Positions 59,446 to 64,000 of a DNA stretch of 64,000 nt are shown here, in pieces. The notes below the pieces were generated by a model. It was not told the DNA's origin. It saw only the letters and a program-made list of their open reading frames with translations, and did no database searches. The position numbers were made by a program, and so were the translations under genes. Origin of the DNA: Epinephelus fuscoguttatus (lineage: Eukaryota > Chordata > Actinopteri > Perciformes > Serranidae); assembly GCF_011397635.1 (NCBI RefSeq), contig NC_064754.1:37019543-37083542 (forward strand), read 5' to 3'. Position 1 is the first letter of the stretch. The number at the start of each line of letters is the position of its first letter.

Positions 59446-60161
59446 GCCCAATTCCAATCCGATCCCTTACAGACTCAAGTGCGTGAGTGTGTGAGGGCTG
59501 TCCCATTGTCAAATCGTCAAGTCAGAGAGTCAGTGAGTGAGCCCTTTATGCCCCCTTACCGTAGGTCAGCATCGATGCGGACTTACGGTAAGGAAATTAC
59601 CCACAGTTTATAGTGTTGTGACGTCAAATACAGGGGTTGCCCTCGGAACACCGGAAGTGTTATAAAAAAAACGAAAACACGGTCGGCAAATATGCAAACA
59701 GTAATGTTATGGAAGGAGAGCGAAAAAAACAGATAAACAATGAAACATTACATTAACAAGGATTTAAGATGGTACATAAACACATAAGAGTCAGAGGAAT
59801 ACCACTGGTTATATTCCACACAATAGCCTATGGCTATATCTATATCTATCTATCTATCTATCTATTTATATATATCTATATCTATATATATCTATCTATC
59901 TATATATATATAGATAGATAGATATATATAGCCTATATTCTTTGTGTGTGGAATATATGCTGACAATAACCGATAAATGATCACGCCCAGAGCCGCCAGT
60001 GTCAACAAGATTTTGTAGAGAGGGGGATAAGTGCTGTCCCATTCCTATTTGTAGCATCCGGAGCCCTTTCAGACTCTCACACTCAATCACTTACAGCTGA
60101 CGTCAGTTAAGTCAGTGAGGGTTCAGGCCTTGAGTGTTTAGGGGCCGGATTGGAATTGGGC
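59446..60161. mobile_element. TIR element enclosing a (TATC)n tract
   Basis: The left end gcccaattccaatccgatcc and the right end, reverse complement gcccaattccaatccggccc, are inverted repeats that continue with weaker similarity (gactcaag versus cactcaag). The interior holds cggaacaccggaagtg and an A/T hairpin, with no intact ORF. Target duplication not resolved. Confidence 0.7.
59808..59960. repeat. (TATC)n/(TA)n microsatellite within a larger inverted repeat
   Basis: Tetranucleotide and dinucleotide repeats occupy about 59834-59931, with tatagatagatagata on the 3' side complementary to tatctatctatcta on the 5' side. Outside them, atattccacaca (about 59812-59823) is mirrored by tgtgtggaatat (about 59944-59955), so the block can fold as a long stem. 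Confidence 0.8.
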
Positions 60162-60169
60162 TTCACTCT

Positions 60170-63100
60170 TAGTATCCAGACAGGAAGTGTACAGACAGGC
60201 CAGGCCACCCGGGCCTTATTGTCAGTGTTCGTAAACAGAGAAAACAATTACAACATAGAGCACATCTTGGGGGACCACTGAGTTTAAAACAATATTACTG
60301 TTAAAACCACGACCATTATTTGCTGTGGCCTGTCCCGTGTGACAGTCTGTAACGCCAGGGTTGAATTGATCTGTAGTCTGGGTTGACGTGTAAGCAGGAT
60401 GTGCTGTATATCTTCAGTCTGTCACAATCAGAAGAGAATGTCATGGATTCAGTCATGGTGTGGTTGTGTGGGGAGCGCAGATGTTTCTCCAGTGTGTTCA
60501 AGAGATTGAGACAGGAATCCGCCACCACACAGCTGCAGTGGCTTGATTACCCTATTGGGAAAGCACTTGTGAACAAAAGATACGTTTATGTAGCTTCTTT
60601 CACTTTGTGATTTATTGTCTGGACTGTATTGTACCGGCCATTGTGCCCACCAACACTAGATGCTTAGTCCTTAAATGCAAGTCCGTGCCCTAAATGATAG
60701 CAGCTTAGGACACAGTAGGACAGTTGACTGCGATTTGTTCTGTCATTAACAAAATCAACAATCAGGCAAAAGCTGGGAGATCACGCATGAGTGGGATCTA
60801 AACATAAGACAAAGTAAGCAAACAGTTTACAAAATGGCAGCGTGTGGCAACAAGTAGCCTACCATGGCAACAAGTACAGTGATGGATAAAATGGAGTAGA
60901 CTGAGACGGGTGCAGACAGGAATACAAAAAACCACTCAAACCATGATATCATTGCAGGAGTAGAGAAACAGAGCAGAAATTCATGACTCAAACTACTTAT
61001 CTCTCTGACAGGAACAAAACAAACTCAGAGAAGCAGCATGAAGGGGTCACCACAGATATTTGTTCCCCAACCCATTCTAGTGTAGAGGATATTGCCTAAT
61101 ATGGGGCAACTCTTAAGCTCTTAGCGGCATTACAAACATTTCTTGAGTGGACTTTCTCTTTCATCATGACTCCTTGTCCATGTCAATATGTGGGCTGACA
61201 TGAAATGTCAAGTGTACTTGGAAAGTTAGTGGACAGCTGGTCAAACAGGTTTCTGAAGTACTGAACTTGTAGAAATGAAGAGCAAGACTGCAGAAGCAAA
61301 CATACGTTTAGATACATTGATTTGACAAATAGATTCATGCTTTTTTTCCCCTTCAATTTAAGGTACTGTGCAGTGTTATCAGCACCTCTAATCACTAATG
61401 TTATTAAGATAAAGCCAGTGAGAAAATATTTTAGATAAGATGCTGCTAAATGGCTGAAGTCAAATACAGACAACCAGGATTTAAAATGGATCCTAGCTGC
61501 GGAGCCAAAATCATTTCTCATCCAAGTAGACACAGATTTGCAAAAGTGATCAGGCCAGTAGTAGTGAGAGTGATCAGATGTCTTATCTTAGGATCTTATC
61601 TACTTTGTCCACAATTTTTTTTAACGCCCCTTTAGGGACAGCGTTGGAAATTACCTTAGGCTATAAAAATCTACGGGGACTTTGTTTTGTCAGTGACCAT
61701 CCAGTTCTCATATATCTGTTTCATTAAAGTAAATGATTGCTCTGTGAATGAACCCGCACTCACAGAGCAATGTAGTCTCTAGAGATCTTACTTCCTCTTT
61801 GCTTTGCTCAAGTTTCGTCACAGGATAAAGGATGCTTTTTTTGTTTGTTTTTTTATTACTTATTTGGTTAAAGCTGTTGAACTAGCTTTTGCCTGTTAAG
61901 GAGAATACATATGTTATAGATTATTGGCTGTAACTTTTTATTTTGTGAAATGGCACAGGACCTTTGTTTCCGTCTTTTATAAAGCAGTGGAATAGAAAGG
62001 TCGGGCAAAGGTTAATAGTTTCTAAACTAATGTTTAAGCAATGTTTGCTTTTAATCTGCACATATTACAGTACTTATTTTAATCTTGCTTCGGCCTGGTG
62101 GGATTTTCTTTCTTTTTTACAAAAATACACAATACACAATACTCGGGAACAAAGAGAAACAACTGTGAGAATTGCGTGGTGATTTAACAAACAAAGAAAA
62201 AAAAATGTACTTAAGTAAACACTGAGCCAAGCCCCCACACACAGAGGCCTTCAAGTGCAAATAAACACAAAACCTAATTAGAACATAACTCTACAACAGA
62301 TAAAGTTACGGACGTCTCACTCCTTTCAGTTCTTTTCATTACATTTCATGCAGCTTCACAGCCTTGGTTTGCTTTTTGTCCCCCCTTGTTTTGTGTCTGG
62401 GTAACTCACCCTCTCTCTCTCAAACAAAAGCACCCGTACATGCAAAGTATCTCAAGTAAGTCAAGTTACAAAAAAGAACAAGAGTGAAAACTGAGACCTA
62501 AAGATAGATATCAGGGTATGAGAATCTTCTGATCACTGGAGGAAACAGAAGAAGAGACCACTATCAGCAAATTCAGATTAAAATACTGACTGCTGTTAGA
62601 ATATGCTTAAAGAGAGAAAAAAAACAGTCATTGGTGACACAGCTGGAACCATCTTATTCAAAGTGTTACATTTATTTTTAAAAAGGCAAAGTCTTAGTTT
62701 AAAGATTTGGTTCCCTCCCCCATAAAAGATCCAGTGTGCACTTACTCTAAAAGCCTTTTATGTTTTGAAAGAAACAGTTTCATCTTGGTTTTGAATGGAA
62801 CAAGTCATTTTGATGCTGGATAATGAGCTACAAATTGTTCTTTGTGCAACCACGATATCAGGACGATCATGGTCCAATGAAAATGAGTGCTTTCAGACAA
62901 ACAAGGCAACAAAACACTCATAAGATTGTTGTTCATCTGGCCACCCCAACTTGATCTTTCAGTGAAAAATTGACCTATAAGTTGAACTTTAATAATGTCA
63001 CGGGGATGGGAAACTAATGACATGAAAAAGTTCTGGAAATTACTAACGGTCTATTTCTGTGTGGGAAAACAGTTTAGGGGTTTCCCCAAAGAAAAAGTTT

Positions 63101-63200
63101 AGCGTTTCAGTTTACCCTTAATTAATAATGATAATGCTGTTTGAAATACAATGGGTTAATGTTTTTAATTGTGGTGCACAATTCTTCTGGGTCTGAAAAA
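60170..63200. other. Intergenic region without a recognised gene
   Basis: No exon with family resemblance. One short perfect hairpin at 61736-61771 (attgctctgtga, 12-nt loop, tcacagagcaat). Confidence 0.45.
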
Positions 63201-63234
63201 TAAGGCCAATGCAGAAGAGTTGAAAAACTGCAGT

Positions 63235-63600
63235 TCCTTGAATGGCCAGTTGGGGCTGGCTCCAGAAGTGAGTCAGTCCCCATAGTCGCCCATATTAAAA
63301 TGTCCAGCCTGGTTAAAAAAAAAAAAAATGGTTTTGATCTCTAAAGCTCCTTTCCCTGTTCATGACAACTGCATGTGGGATGAATTTTTATATAACTCAC
63401 CTGTTTGCATTTTATTAAGGCTTAAAGAGGGCCGAAATGCCGTACTCGTAGCTTGAAAATCCCGGAGAACTGTGCTGGGCTTTGAAGCCAATTTTACGTA
63501 GTGGCCAAACATAGACTTGTAACTTCAGGGTCTGTCACATGATGCCAGGGGGCCCAAAAGACTTTTTCCTGGAGACTTGCATAGTGAAAGAGACATCTGT
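63235..63600. mobile_element. Dispersed fish repeat (copy 2 of the 14482-14612 family at its 3' side)
   Basis: The stretch with gttggggctggctccagaag, cccatagtcgcccat and ttatataactcacctgtttg is one I recognise as a high-copy fish repeat. Its 63486-63590 part matches 14482-14582 in reverse complement. No coding potential. Confidence 0.55.
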
Positions 63601-64000
63601 AAATCAGTGGATACATTTTTTTGAGTGACACAACCCCAGCAGAATAACTTGTTTCACTATCAGGATTCCATTCAGTCCAATAACATTTCAAAAGTCCAGA
63701 AGAGCTGCAAGATTAAATTGTTTTATCCCCATTTAAGTTAGGGGAGATCTAAAACCAGACGTTAGCCACTTGGTCATGCTCAGCCACCGTACGTCTCTAC
63801 TGTACTTGCTCTATGGGCCCCACAATGTGGAAGATCCGGGTGATTTCATGCCGCAGTGTTTTTGGCTTTATGTGCTACAGAGCAACTTTCATAGGAATGG
63901 ACGGGAGCCCACCTAGAACGCTGTTTCCAGTTCTCTTTATACATCCTTGTTGAAAATGCTTCAAAACAGCAGTCCACAAACCGATGGGTAACGTCACGGT

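Noticed and set aside
59391-59446. Possible exon after ttgcag (IEPQELIRRKD...)
   Set aside because: Only about 55 bases, no donor or partner exon, and it runs directly into a transposon end.

Overview
This is a vertebrate nuclear window, almost certainly from a teleost (ray-finned) fish. Genes are split into many short exons with GT-AG introns, promoters sit in small CpG-rich islands, and the introns and intergenic DNA are packed with fish-type transposable elements: Tc1, hAT and other terminal-inverted-repeat elements, LINE fragments, a tRNA-derived SINE and microsatellites. No bacterial, plasmid or viral gene organisation was seen. Frames and splice sites were worked out by hand from the sequence; names rest on recognising conserved protein families.

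Four protein-coding genes are supported, all on the + strand. (1) 4397-4573: the last coding exon of a GRB2-family adaptor, a complete C-terminal SH3 domain; the earlier exons lie upstream of the window. (2) 17093-30653: a complete 17-exon GGA-family clathrin adaptor, best matched to gga3, predicted 771 aa, with VHS, GAT, hinge and GAE regions. (3) 34009-36813: a complete 4-exon SUMO2/3-type gene, predicted 96 aa. (4) 38700-53940: a complete 5-exon jpt1 (Jupiter microtubule-associated homolog, formerly HN1), predicted 152 aa. Every exon junction in genes 2-4 keeps frame.

The order GRB2 - GGA3 - SUMO2 - JPT1, all in one orientation, matches what I recall of human 17q25.1. There, SLC25A19, MIF4GD, MRPS7 and NUP85 also lie between these genes; none of those was recognised here. 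That pattern fits one of two post-genome-duplication copies that has lost genes. The four genes do not form one pathway: they cover receptor signalling (SH3 adaptor), trans-Golgi/endosome sorting (GGA), protein modification (SUMO) and a small microtubule-associated-family protein (JPT1).

Region by region: 1-4396 is probably intronic or upstream DNA of the SH3 gene and carries a TIR element with 9-bp flanking repeats, a 210-bp tandem duplication and a SINE. 4574-17092 is intergenic, with a LINE split by a second insertion, inverted repeats and short tandem repeats. The gga3 introns carry a hAT element with matching 8-bp target duplications and a second decayed DNA transposon. 30654-34008 holds MITE-like elements. 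The 12-kb intron 2 of jpt1 is a transposon nest: a Tc1 element with long TIRs and a catalytic deletion, a hAT fragment with a BED finger, nested TIR elements and a LINE tail. Intron 1 of jpt1 contains a perfect 46-bp palindrome. 53941-64000 has the jpt1 3' end, a TIR element around a (TATC)n tract, and dispersed repeats; no gene was recognised there.

I did not find a convincing new multi-gene system. The observations most worth checking are the divergent GRB2-type SH3 exon, the 46-bp palindrome, the Tc1 copy whose inverted repeats contain the end of its transposase, and the conserved gene block.
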